The notes: a model not told the origin generated them from the sequence alone. DNA of 64,000 bases from RSA11 sp036564135 (GCA_036564135.1 DATCLC010000119.1:32518-96517), one strand, 5' to 3'. Counted from the first letter of the stretch, positions 34,352-41,693 are shown. Translations and numbers: made by a program.

Positions 34352-34698
34352 CGCCCCGCGGGCGCCCGCCGCGCCCAGGCGCTCGAGCGGACGGTGAGCG
34401 CCTTACCCGCTCCCGGCAGGGCCGCCGGGGGCCGCAGCGCGACGGCGACCCGCCCACCGCTCACCTCCACCTCGATCCGGTCGCGCGCCCAGCCGGGCAG
34501 CGCCGCCCGCGCCGCGTCCTCGGCGGGCCGCCCGGCTGCCAGTGCGAGCGCGCCTGCCTCGGCCGCGCCGTCGGCGAGCGAGGCCGCGTGGCCCACGGCC
34601 AGCAGCTGCAGCGCGACCAGCGCCGCGAGCCCGAGCGCCGGAACGCCCGCGACCAGCTCGACCGAGGCCTGTCCCCGCTCGCCCCCCATCCCGTTCAC
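34348..34698 (-). CDS. TadE-like pseudopilin
   Basis: 116 residues from GTG 34698, which overlaps the stop of the previous TadE gene by 4 bp (GTGA); ATG 34689 is an alternative. The N-terminus GMGGERGQASVELVAGVPAL, followed by a hydrophobic helix (LGLAALVALQLLAVGHAASL) and GAAEAGALALAAG, is the TadE signature: a short basic lead, G-Q-A-S-V-E, then the membrane helix. A small extracytoplasmic beta-rich end follows. It is the middle of a three-gene operon with another TadE and the TadG fusion. The pilus motor and platform genes (tadA, tadB, tadC) are not in this window. Confidence 0.82.
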   Translation of the reverse strand: MNGMGGERGQASVELVAGVPALGLAALVALQLLAVGHAASLADGAAEAGALALAAGRPAEDAARAALPGWARDRIEVEVSGGRVAVALRPPAALPGAGKALTVRSSAWARRAPAGR

Positions 34699-35036
34699 CC
34701 GCCCGCGGCGGGGTCGAGGGCGGTCGAGGCCTCCACCGCGAGGCGCGGCAGGCCCGGGAGCAGGCTCGGCGCCCGGACGCGCACGGTCACCTCGTCCGCT
34801 TCCCGCCGGGCGCGGGCGACGAAGGGGGCGGGCACGGCACGCTCCGCAACGGCCACGGCGTCGCCGCCCACGTGCGCGGCCCGCGCCCCTGCGCGCGCGG
34901 CGTCGGCCGCGCTCCACAGCGCGTACCCGGCGAGCGCGAGGTGGCCGAGGGCGAGCGCGAGCGCGGCGAGCAGCGGCAGCACGGCGACGAGCTCGACGGA
35001 GGCCTGGCCACGCTGCGCGTACTCGTGCGGCGACAT
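34695..35036 (-). CDS. TadE-like pseudopilin
   Basis: 113 residues. MSPHEYAQRGQASVELVAVL, a membrane helix to about residue 37 (LLAALALALGHLALAGYALW) and AADAARAGARAAHVGG are typical of TadE. The rest is a small outer domain. ATG 35036 is chosen because TAGCGT lies 8 nt upstream and the TadE signature follows soon. It is the first gene of the three-gene operon. Prepilin-peptidase processing would be expected after the basic lead; no peptidase gene is seen nearby. Confidence 0.83.
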   Translation of the reverse strand: MSPHEYAQRGQASVELVAVLPLLAALALALGHLALAGYALWSAADAARAGARAAHVGGDAVAVAERAVPAPFVARARREADEVTVRVRAPSLLPGLPRLAVEASTALDPAAGG

Positions 35037-35044
35037 CACGGCCG

Positions 35045-35050
35045 ACGCTA
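35045..35050 (-). promoter_or_regulatory. -10 hexamer of the TadE operon
   Basis: TAGCGT on the minus strand, 8 nt before ATG 35036; leaderless-type spacing. Confidence 0.5.
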
Positions 35051-35107
35051 AGGCGGCCTGGCACACGGGATGCGCGCGCTTCGTGCCGGCTTACGCGCGA
35101 TCCGGAG

Positions 35108-35458
35108 TCAGTAGGAGCGCGACTCGACCACGACGCGCACGATCGCGAAGATCGAAAGCCCGAGCACGGCGATCCAGGCGACCGCGCCGATCCCGGTCTC
35201 AAGCAGCTCGTCGGCGCCGGCGACCATCAGCGCGATCGCGCCGAGCGCCGCGAGCAGGGTCGCGCGCTGGCGGTCGGTGAGCGCCATGTAGGCGAACTGG
35301 TTCTGGCGCCAGGCGAAGTAGACGGCGGTGGCGATCATCGCCAGGAACGTGATCGTGAGCGCCGCGAGGATCCCAGTGGCGAGGTTGCCACCCCCCGGGA
35401 CCGCCGCTACCACGAAGGCGAGCGCGGCGATGATCGCGATGTTGCGCAGCGCGCGCAC
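35108..35458 (-). CDS. Small four-helix membrane protein, unknown
   Basis: 116 residues. Four hydrophobic stretches (NIAIIAALAFVVAAVPGGG, GILAALTITFLAMIATAVYF, TLLAALGAIALMVAGA, AVAWIAVLGLSIFAIVRVVV) with a short polar loop AWRQNQFAYMALTDRQRA in the middle. No family is recognised. The start GTG 35458 is set by TAGGAT exactly 7 nt upstream and by the helix beginning right after VRALR. It stands alone between the TadE operon and a repeat-rich spacer. Confidence 0.72.
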   Translation of the reverse strand: MRALRNIAIIAALAFVVAAVPGGGNLATGILAALTITFLAMIATAVYFAWRQNQFAYMALTDRQRATLLAALGAIALMVAGADELLETGIGAVAWIAVLGLSIFAIVRVVVESRSY

Positions 35459-35465
35459 GAGGCCA

Positions 35466-35471
35466 ATCCTA
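35466..35471 (-). promoter_or_regulatory. -10 hexamer of a leaderless membrane-protein gene
   Basis: TAGGAT on the minus strand, 7 nt before GTG 35458. Confidence 0.55.
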
Positions 35472-35525
35472 CGCCGGGGGCGAGAGCACGGCTGCCCCTC
35501 GCGCGCAGAGCCCCACCGCCAACCC

Positions 35526-35790
35526 GTGATCGACCTTTCTCGTCTGTGGGACCAGAAACCTCGATCACCAGCGCCAGCTCCGGCCCGTGATCGACCTTTC
35601 TCGTCTGTGGGACCAGGAAGCTCGATCACGTTGCTTGATCCAACGAAACCGCGAGGTCGCGAGGGCCGGTCCTCACGACGTCGACCTTTCAATGAGTAAT
35701 CCCACGAAAAGTCGAAGTCGCGGAAAGGACCGCCGCGACTTCGACATATCGACGGTTGATCCCACGAAAGGTCGAAGTGGCGCGGCCCAG
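35526..35790. repeat. Array of related palindromic repeats in a gene-free spacer
   Basis: The 350-bp spacer between two minus-strand genes contains at least four related units. Two 43-nt units (35526-35568 and 35587-35629, period 61) share their first 30 bases and are framed by GTGATCGA and TCGATCAC. Two diverged units in opposite sense (35681-35715 and about 35737-35779) contain ATCCCACGAAA. Between these, GTCGAAGTCGCGG (35711-35723) and its exact complement (35733-35745) make a 13-bp stem with a 9-nt loop. No coding sequence is credible here. Confidence 0.75.
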
Positions 35791-35808
35791 GGGCACGCCT
35801 GGGGCGAC

Positions 35809-36045
35809 CTAGCCGACCATGATGATCAGGCCGAGCGTGATCGCGGCGATCGTCGCGAGCGTGCCAAGCACCGCGAGCGCGACGTAGAACGCGGCCTGCA
35901 GGCGCTGGCCGTTGCGGTTGGCCTCGATGCTCCCCGAGACGCCGAGGATCGCGAGTGAGAACGTGAACATCACGCCGAGGCCGGCGACGAAGGCCGCGAC
36001 GATCGTCTCGAGCAGCGCGGTGGTGTCGACGATGGTCGCGATCAT
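35809..36045 (-). CDS. Small two-to-three-helix membrane protein coupled to the Pit transporter
   Basis: 78 residues: MIATIVDTTALLETIVAAFV, then LGVMFTFSLAILGVSGS, a polar turn (IEANRNGQRLQAA) and FYVALAVLGTLATIAAITLG. Family not recognised. Its ATG (36045) overlaps the stop of the phosphate transporter gene by 4 bp (ATGA), so it is translated from the same message. It may be a small subunit or regulator of that transporter; this rests on position only. Confidence 0.72.
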   Translation of the reverse strand: MIATIVDTTALLETIVAAFVAGLGVMFTFSLAILGVSGSIEANRNGQRLQAAFYVALAVLGTLATIAAITLGLIIMVG

Positions 36046-37139
36046 CCCGGCACCGGCTGGCCCTTGCGGGCGCGCTGCACGATCGTCACGAAGTAGAGGG
36101 CGATACCCACGGCGGCGATCACGGCCGGCCCCGCCGCCCCGTCGCCGAACAGGTGAGCGACCCCGTACGTGACGGCGCCGATCGCCGCGGCCGCGGGCAG
36201 CGTGAGCAGCCACGCGGCGAGGATGTTCCCGGCGACGCCCCAGCGCACCGCGGAGAGCCGCTTGCCGGCCCCGGCGCCCATCACGCCGCCGGAGATCACG
36301 TGCGTCGTCGAGAGCGGGAAGCCGAAGTGCGAGGATGCCATGATCACGGCCGCCCCGGCCCCCTGCGCCGAGAAGCCCTGCGCGGCGTCCATCTTGATGA
36401 TCCGGGTCCCCATCGTGCGGATGATGCGCCAGCCGCCCGTGTAGGTGCCGAGCGCGATCGCCGTCGCCGCCGAGACGATCACCCAGACGGGCGGGTCCGC
36501 ACCCTGCTCGAGGCTGCCATGGGCGATCAGGGCGAGCGCGATGATCCCCATCGTCTTCTGGGCGTCGTTCGTGCCGTGGGCGAGGGCGAGCATGCCGCCG
36601 GAGATGATCTGCCCGAACCTAAAGCCGCGGGTCACGGGCCCCGGGCGCTGGCGGCCGAGCATCCGGTAGCAGATGACGATCGCCAGAGCGCCCACGACGA
36701 ACGCGAGCACGGGCGCGACCACCGCCGGGATCATCACCTTGCTCAGGACGCCGTCCCCGTGCACGGCGCCCGCGCCCGCCGCGGCGAACGCCGCGCCCAC
36801 CACGCCGCCGATCAGGGCGTGCGACGAGCTCGACGGCAGCCCGAAGTACCAGGTGAGCAGGTTCCAGGAGATCGCGCCGGTCAGCCCGGCGAAGACCACG
36901 GTGGGCGTGATCGCGCTCGCGTCGACGACGGCGTCGGCGACGGTGGCGGCGACCTCCAGCGAGATGAACGCGCCCGCGAAGTTGAGCACCGCCGCGTAGA
37001 CCACGGCCAGGCGCGGCGACATCGCGCGCGTCGAGATCGAGGTCGCCACCACGTTCGCCGTGTCGTGGAAGCCGTTGGTGAAGTCGAAGACGAGCGCCGT
37101 CGCGACGACGATGTAGAGGATGAGATCGGCTTCGGTCAC
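36042..37139 (-). CDS. pit: Inorganic phosphate transporter, PiT family
   Basis: 365 residues, about ten membrane helices. The two PiT signature repeats are visible: FDFTNGFHDTANVVATSIST near the N-terminus and LALAHGTNDAQKTMGIIALA in the second half, plus GLPSSSSHALIGGVVG and FGFPLSTTHVISGGVMGAG. It imports phosphate (as metal complex) with protons. Start GTG 37139 follows the DUF47 gene by 44 bp. The arrangement DUF47 then pit is a classical phosphate transport pair. A small membrane gene is coupled downstream. Confidence 0.94.
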   Translation of the reverse strand: MTEADLILYIVVATALVFDFTNGFHDTANVVATSISTRAMSPRLAVVYAAVLNFAGAFISLEVAATVADAVVDASAITPTVVFAGLTGAISWNLLTWYFGLPSSSSHALIGGVVGAAFAAAGAGAVHGDGVLSKVMIPAVVAPVLAFVVGALAIVICYRMLGRQRPGPVTRGFRFGQIISGGMLALAHGTNDAQKTMGIIALALIAHGSLEQGADPPVWVIVSAATAIALGTYTGGWRIIRTMGTRIIKMDAAQGFSAQGAGAAVIMASSHFGFPLSTTHVISGGVMGAGAGKRLSAVRWGVAGNILAAWLLTLPAAAAIGAVTYGVAHLFGDGAAGPAVIAAVGIALYFVTIVQRARKGQPVPG

Positions 37140-37183
37140 GGCGAGCGGTGCGGAGGGGCGGCGATCACCGGTCGCTCTCCCGG

Positions 37184-37804
37184 TCAGGCGTTCTTGATGA
37201 CGATGCCCTCGAGGATGTGCGCGACGGACTCGGTCGCGTCGATCGCCCGCTCGAGCACGCCGAAGATGTCCTTCCAGCGGATGACGACCATCGGGTCGAT
37301 CCCGTTGGCGAAGAGCGAGGCGACCGCGTCGCGCGAGATCCGGTCGCCGTCGTTCTCGAGCCGGTGGATCTCGATCCAGTACTTCTCGAGGTCCTTGAAG
37401 TTGCGCAGGTCCTGGAGAGCGCTGGCGAGCTGCACGCACGACCCGACGAGCACGTTCGCCATCTCCTGCGCCTGGGCCATCGGGGCCTCGATCTGGTAGA
37501 GCCCCAAAAAGTCGGCGGTCTCCTCGATGTAGTCGACGACGTCGTCGAGCGTGGTCGCGAGGCCGTAGATGTCCTCGCGGTCCAGGGGCGTCACGAAGGT
37601 GGCGTTCAGCCGCTGGATGATGTCGTGCGTGATCCGGTCGCCCTCCTGCTCGGCGAGCAGGAGCTCGCGCGCGTAGCCCTGGTCGTCGGGCCAGCTCTCG
37701 AGCATCGCCTGCAGCATCCGCGCCGCGCGAAGGGTGTTCTGACCGGCCTCGTTGAAGAGGTCGAAGAAGACGCGGTCCTTCGGAACGAGAGAAGGAAGGG
37801 GCAC
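37184..37804 (-). CDS. DUF47/PhoU-like Pit accessory protein
   Basis: 206 residues, all helical, with PhoU-type repeats: FFDLFNEAGQNTLRAARMLQAM, EGDRITHDIIQRLNATFVTPLDREDIYGLATTLDDVVDYIE and later IHRLENDGDRISRDAVASLFA. The E-x-x-x-D metal-binding positions are retained (EQEGDRITHDI; ENDGDRISRDA). Such proteins accompany Pit transporters and are thought to gate them. Start GTG 37804 is chosen because TAGGCT lies 8 nt upstream. That -10 box uses the TAG stop codon of wecB. Confidence 0.92.
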   Translation of the reverse strand: MPLPSLVPKDRVFFDLFNEAGQNTLRAARMLQAMLESWPDDQGYARELLLAEQEGDRITHDIIQRLNATFVTPLDREDIYGLATTLDDVVDYIEETADFLGLYQIEAPMAQAQEMANVLVGSCVQLASALQDLRNFKDLEKYWIEIHRLENDGDRISRDAVASLFANGIDPMVVIRWKDIFGVLERAIDATESVAHILEGIVIKNA

Positions 37805-37812
37805 GGCGCGCA

Positions 37813-37818
37813 AGCCTA
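37813..37818 (-). promoter_or_regulatory. -10 hexamer overlapping the wecB stop codon
   Basis: TAGGCT on the minus strand. Its TAG is the wecB stop codon, and 8 nt separate it from GTG 37804 of the DUF47 gene. Confidence 0.5.
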
Positions 37819-38895
37819 TCGCCCGGCAAGGATGCGAGCGGCCCGCCGCGCCGCGCGCCCGTCCCACAGCCGCGGGGGCTCCGCGGGCGGACGGCGGTCG
37901 CCCTCCGCGAGCAGCTCGGGGATCTCGCGGATCCGCGCCGGGTCGAGGCCGAGCAGCGTGTTCGTGCCGAGCCTGATCGTGACCGGGCGCTCGGTGTTGT
38001 CGCGCAGCGTGAAGCAGGGCACGCCGAGCGCCGTGGTCTCCTCCTGGATGCCGCCGGAGTCGGTGAGCACGGCGCGCGCGTCGGCCTCCAGCGACAGGAA
38101 GTCGAGGTAGCCGACGGGGTCGGTGAGCCGCACCGCCCCGCCCTCGTCGATGCCAAGCTCGGCGAGGCGCTTGCGCGTGCGCGGGTGGACCGGGAAGAGC
38201 ACCGGGAGCGCGTCCGCCACCTCCGCGAGCGCGGCCATCGCGTCCGCGAGGAGCGGCCCGTCCACGAGCGCCGGCCGATGCAGGGTGACGAGCAGATACG
38301 AGCCGGGCTCCAGCCCCAAGCGCCGCGCCGCCTCACGTGCGCGGAAGCGGTCCTCGAGCGCGCGCAGGGTGTCGATCATCGTGTTGCCCACGAAGTGCAT
38401 GCGCTCGCGCGGCACGCCCTCGGCCGTGAGGTTCTCGATCGCCTCGTCGGAGTGCAAAAAGCAGTACTCCGAGAGGTGGTCCGTGGCGATGCGGTTGATC
38501 TCCTCCGGCATCTCGCGGTCGAAGCTCCGCAGGCCGGACTCCACGTGGGCCACCGGGACGCCGACTCGCGACGCGCACAGCGCCGCCGCGAGCGTCGAGT
38601 TGACGTCGCCGGGGACGACCACGACGTCGGGACGCTCCTCGAGCAGCACCGGCTCGAGCCGCTCCAACACGCGCGCGGTCTGCTCGGCGTGGGTCCCGGA
38701 GCCGACGCCGAGCATGTGGTCGGGCTCGGGCACGCCCAGCTCCTCGAAGAAGATGTCGGACATCGCCCGGTCGTAGTGCTGTCCGGTGTGGACCACGACG
38801 TTCCGCTCCGCGCCGAGCAGCTCGCGCGCGGCCGCGATCACCGGCGCCATCTTCACGAAGTTCGGGCGCGTCCCGACGACGTGCAGGAGCCGCAT
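37816..38895 (-). CDS. wecB: UDP-N-acetylglucosamine 2-epimerase (non-hydrolysing)
   Basis: 359 residues. Converts UDP-GlcNAc to UDP-ManNAc, a precursor for surface or teichoic-type polymers. Landmarks: GTRPNFVKMAPVI, HTGQHYDRAMSDIFF, VVVPGDVNSTLAAAL, HVESGLRSFDREMPEEINR, TLHRPALVD, and DSGGIQEETTALGVP near the end. Full length. ATG 38895 follows the TAG of the pterin dehydratase gene without any gap, so both share one transcript. It lies far from the polysaccharide locus at 1-9000 but could feed it. Confidence 0.95.
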   Translation of the reverse strand: MRLLHVVGTRPNFVKMAPVIAAARELLGAERNVVVHTGQHYDRAMSDIFFEELGVPEPDHMLGVGSGTHAEQTARVLERLEPVLLEERPDVVVVPGDVNSTLAAALCASRVGVPVAHVESGLRSFDREMPEEINRIATDHLSEYCFLHSDEAIENLTAEGVPRERMHFVGNTMIDTLRALEDRFRAREAARRLGLEPGSYLLVTLHRPALVDGPLLADAMAALAEVADALPVLFPVHPRTRKRLAELGIDEGGAVRLTDPVGYLDFLSLEADARAVLTDSGGIQEETTALGVPCFTLRDNTERPVTIRLGTNTLLGLDPARIREIPELLAEGDRRPPAEPPRLWDGRAARRAARILAGR

Positions 38896-39177
38896 CTAGC
38901 CGGCGAGCTCGTCGATCTTCGCCGCGAGCTCGAAGTCCTTGTCGGTGAGGCCGCCCTCGGAGTGCGTGGTCAGGGTGACCTCCACCTGGCTCCAGGAGAT
39001 GTTGATGTCCGGGTGGTGGTTCATCTCCTCCGCCGGGCCCACGATCGAGCGCACGAACTCGACCGAGCCGACGAAGTCGCCGCGGTCGAAGCTCTTGCGC
39101 AGGGCCTTGCCGGCGAGCTCCCAGCCGCTCAGGCGGGCGAGGCGCTCGGTGATCTCGTCGTCGCTCAGGCGGGCCAT
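38896..39177 (-). CDS. 4a-hydroxytetrahydrobiopterin dehydratase (pterin-4a-carbinolamine dehydratase)
   Basis: 93 residues. The signature EEMNHHPDINISWSQVEVTL then THSEGGLTDKDFELAAKID carries the catalytic His pair. It dehydrates 4a-carbinolamine during pterin recycling, or acts as a moonlighting stability factor; no aromatic hydroxylase is present in the window. Start ATG 39177 begins the usual MARLSDDEI; TACGCT lies 9 nt upstream. It is followed directly by wecB. Confidence 0.92.
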   Translation of the reverse strand: MARLSDDEITERLARLSGWELAGKALRKSFDRGDFVGSVEFVRSIVGPAEEMNHHPDINISWSQVEVTLTTHSEGGLTDKDFELAAKIDELAG

Positions 39178-39186
39178 GGTGGCGTC

Positions 39187-39192
39187 AGCGTA
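39187..39192 (-). promoter_or_regulatory. -10-like hexamer, near-leaderless dehydratase/wecB operon
   Basis: TACGCT on the minus strand, 9 nt before ATG 39177. Confidence 0.4.
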
Positions 39193-39240
39193 CGCAACCG
39201 CGCCGCGGCGCGTAACCGCGAACTCGGCGCGCCCCACCCC

Positions 39241-39378
39241 GCGAATTCGCACTCAGGGTCCCGGGGAGCCTTAACCGCGCATTCGCGAGGGACGCTCTCG
39301 CCAGATCGCGCTTGGGGCTCCCGGGGAGCCTCAGGTGCGCATCCGCGAGGGGTGTGCCCGCGAGTTCGCGGGTAGGGT
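39241..39378. repeat. 60-bp tandem repeat in front of the corrinoid-binding gene
   Basis: Two full copies and a partial third with a period of exactly 60 bp. Each full copy holds TCCCGGGGAGCCT then GCGCATTCGCGAGG (39259-39290) or GCGCATCCGCGAGG (39319-39350). The partial third copy contains the TAGGGT promoter of the downstream gene. Confidence 0.7.
39373..39378 (+). promoter_or_regulatory. -10 hexamer of a leaderless gene, inside the tandem repeat
   Basis: TAGGGT, 7 nt before GTG 39386. The aligned position in the first repeat copy reads CAGGGT, so the promoter may have arisen from a repeat unit. Confidence 0.55.
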
Positions 39379-39385
39379 GCGTGGC

Positions 39386-40294
39386 GTGAAGGTCGCGAGC
39401 CTGGTGCCATCGGCCACCGAGATCCTGTTCGCCCTCGGGCTGGGCGACGAGGTCGTCGCGGTCACCCACGAGTGCGATTGGCCGGGGGAGGCGACGCGGC
39501 TGCCCCGCCTCACCCGCAGCGTCCTCCCGCCCGGGCTCGAGCCGGCCGAGATCGACTCGCGGGTGCGCGAGCTCACCGGCCGCGGGGAGGCGATCTACGA
39601 GCTCGACCGCGAGCGCCTCGCTGCGCTCGAGCCGGACCTGATCGTCACCCAGGCGGTCTGCGCGGTGTGCGCGGTCTCCTACGACGAGGTCTGCTCGCTC
39701 GCCGCCGGCCTCCCCGGTGAGCCCGCGGTGCTCTCCCTCGACCCGTCCACGCTGGACGATGTCTTCGGCGACGTGCGCCAAGTCGCGGCGGCCTGCGGCC
39801 GCAAACAGCTCGGCGAGCGGCTCGCGAAGGAGCTCGCGCGGCGCGTGGAGACGGTGCGGTCACGGACCGAGCGGGCCGCGCGGCCGCGAGTGCTCGCGCT
39901 GGAGTGGCTCGACCCGCCGTACATCGGCGGCCACTGGGTGCCGGAGATGATCGCCGCCGCGGGCGGAGCCGATGCGCTCGGCGAGCCCGGCGCGCGCTCG
40001 CGCACCGCGACCTGGGACGAGCTCGAAGCGAGCTCGCCGGACGTCGTCGTCGTGATGCCGTGCGGGCTCTACGCGGACGAGGCCGCGGCCCAGGCCCGCG
40101 CGCACGCCGAGGAGATCGCGCGGCTCGGCGCGGAGCGCATCGTCGCCGTCGACGCAGCCTCCTCGTTCTCCCGCCCCGGCCCGAGGCTCGCCGACGGCGT
40201 CGAGCTGCTCGGCCACGTCTTGCACCCCGAGTCGGTGCCCGCGCCTGAGGCGCTCGCATGGGTCGAGCTGGGCGCCGGCGCGCGCGCCGCCTAG
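39386..40294 (+). CDS. Periplasmic-binding-protein-like corrinoid/iron-chelate binding protein (BtuF-like), no signal peptide
   Basis: 302 residues. VKVASLVPSATEILFALGLG, then THECDWPGEA, the split-lobe linker helix (QVAAACGRKQLGERLAKELA) and LEWLDPPYIGGHWVPEMIAAAGG are typical of the BtuF/FhuD fold. A CAVCAVSYDEVC cluster is noteworthy. From the chosen GTG (39386, TAGGGT 7 nt upstream) there is no signal peptide. The only longer in-frame start adds Arg-rich residues coded by the repeat, not a signal. No permease or ATPase is adjacent, so it may be a cytoplasmic binding protein, not a transport subunit. Confidence 0.8.
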   Translation: MKVASLVPSATEILFALGLGDEVVAVTHECDWPGEATRLPRLTRSVLPPGLEPAEIDSRVRELTGRGEAIYELDRERLAALEPDLIVTQAVCAVCAVSYDEVCSLAAGLPGEPAVLSLDPSTLDDVFGDVRQVAAACGRKQLGERLAKELARRVETVRSRTERAARPRVLALEWLDPPYIGGHWVPEMIAAAGGADALGEPGARSRTATWDELEASSPDVVVVMPCGLYADEAAAQARAHAEEIARLGAERIVAVDAASSFSRPGPRLADGVELLGHVLHPESVPAPEALAWVELGAGARAA

Positions 40295-40304
40295 CGGGCC
40301 GCGC

Positions 40305-41141
40305 TCAGCCGCCGAGGCTCGGCGTGCTCTCGGCCGCGGCCAGCAGCGCGCCCGCGACCGCGACGAGCGCGAGCGCGACGAGCGCGAGCGCCTCGAGCGC
40401 CTGGCGCGCCCCGCCGCGCTGGCGCTCGCCCGCGATGATCGCGACGCCCGCGAGCGCTCCGGCGATCAGGCCACCGAGGTGCCCGCCGACGCTGATGTTG
40501 TTCACGCTGAAGGTGAAGAGCAGGTTGATCACGAGCAGCAGGCCAAGCTGCGAGGCGAGCTCGTTCAGCCCCCGCTCGCGCGCGATCAGGAGCGTCGCCG
40601 ACATCAGCCCGAACACCGCGCCCGAGGCGCCCACGGTGACCGCCGTCGGGTCGAGCAGGAGCGCGCCGAAGGCACCGCCCAAGAGCGACACCGCGTAGAT
40701 GCCGACGAATCGCCAGGCGCCGATCGCGGGCTCCAGCAGGTTGCCGAGCAGGTACAGGACGAACATGTTGAGCCCGAGGTGGACGATCCCGTAGTGGAGG
40801 AAACCGGACGTGATGATCCGGTACCACTCGCCGTCGTCCACGAGCGGGCCATACAGCGCGCCCTCCTCGTAGATCGTGCCGCCGCCGTCGAACAGCGTCC
40901 CGCCGGTGAGCAGGCAGGCGACGAACACGAGCACGTTGAGACCGATCAGCACCCGCGTCGCGTCCGCAACCCCCGCGCCGATGCCGCTCGGGCCGCGCAC
41001 CACACGCGTGCGCTGGCGCGCGCACTCCGGGCAGCGCATGCCGACCGGCGTCGACGTCATGCAGTCCGGGCAGATCGGGCGCCCGCAGTTGGAACAGGAG
41101 ACCTTCGTCTCCCGGTTCGGGTGCCGATAGCAGGTGGCCAT
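40305..41141 (-). CDS. Rhomboid intramembrane serine protease with N-terminal zinc ribbon
   Basis: 278 residues. The first 45 residues form a B-box-like zinc module (CYRHPNRETKVSCSNCGRP, then CPDC and CPECARQ). Six or seven membrane helices follow. The rhomboid dyad is present: Ser in TVGASGAVFGLMSA and His in VGGHLGGLIAGA, with the HLGLNMFVLYLLGN helix. It should cut single-pass membrane proteins within the membrane. Substrates unknown. ATG 41141 is placed by the zinc module; TACCCT lies 9 nt upstream. Confidence 0.93.
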   Translation of the reverse strand: MATCYRHPNRETKVSCSNCGRPICPDCMTSTPVGMRCPECARQRTRVVRGPSGIGAGVADATRVLIGLNVLVFVACLLTGGTLFDGGGTIYEEGALYGPLVDDGEWYRIITSGFLHYGIVHLGLNMFVLYLLGNLLEPAIGAWRFVGIYAVSLLGGAFGALLLDPTAVTVGASGAVFGLMSATLLIARERGLNELASQLGLLLVINLLFTFSVNNISVGGHLGGLIAGALAGVAIIAGERQRGGARQALEALALVALALVAVAGALLAAAESTPSLGG

Positions 41142-41150
41142 TGCCGCGGG

Positions 41151-41156
41151 AGGGTA
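41151..41156 (-). promoter_or_regulatory. -10-like hexamer of the rhomboid gene
   Basis: TACCCT on the minus strand, 9 nt before ATG 41141. Confidence 0.4.
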
Positions 41157-41261
41157 GTGAGTGGGCCAGATCAGGCGCCGCACCCGACCCCTTCGGCGCG
41201 GCGCGCATGTCGTCCGGGCGCGCCACCATAGTCCCCGCAAACCCCGCAGAGGAGGAGCCTC

Positions 41262-41693
41262 GTGAACGCCGCAACCCCAGCCCGCCTCTACGCGACGCTC
41301 GGCGGCGCCGCGCTGATCGTCTTGGGCGTCGCCGGGTTCTTCTACAACGCCAGCTTCAGCACCGGCGCCGACGTGGAGGCCGACGAGCTGCTCGGCCTGT
41401 TCGCGGTGAACGGCTGGCAGAACCTGCTGCACATCGCGACCGGGCTGTTGGGGCTCGCCTCGGCCGGCCACGGAGCGCGCGCCTACGCGCTCGGCGTCGG
41501 CCTCGCCTACACGTTGCTTGCGATCTGGGGATTCATCGAGGTCGAGGAGGGCTTCGGCGCGATCCTCGATCTCCTACCGGTGAACAACGGGACGTGCGTG
41601 CTGCACCTGCTCCTCGGCCTCGCCGGGCTCGGCATGGGCGCCGCCACGCCCGCGCCCCAGTCCCGTCCGCGCCCTAGCGCCGAATCTCGCTGA
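41262..41693 (+). CDS. DUF4383-type four-helix membrane protein
   Basis: 143 residues. Four hydrophobic helices with the pattern LLGLFAVNGWQNLLHIATG in the second and LLPVNNGTCVLHLLLGLAGL in the last, which fits the DUF4383 family of actinobacterial membrane proteins of unknown function. GTG 41262 is preceded by AGGAGGAG, a clear ribosome-binding site, unlike many neighbours. Its last 20 bp overlap the convergent gene ending at 41674. Confidence 0.82.
   Translation: MNAATPARLYATLGGAALIVLGVAGFFYNASFSTGADVEADELLGLFAVNGWQNLLHIATGLLGLASAGHGARAYALGVGLAYTLLAIWGFIEVEEGFGAILDLLPVNNGTCVLHLLLGLAGLGMGAATPAPQSRPRPSAESR

Noticed and set aside
35526..35629. Possible CRISPR array (two 43-nt repeats with an 18-nt gap)
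   Set aside because: Only two copies in this orientation, a spacer that is too short, internal dyad symmetry over the whole unit, and no cas gene in the window.
36042..38336. A 764-codon frame joining wecB, DUF47 and pit regions on the minus strand
   Set aside because: The first half is out-of-frame reading of wecB and DUF47; only the segment from 37139 is the phosphate transporter.
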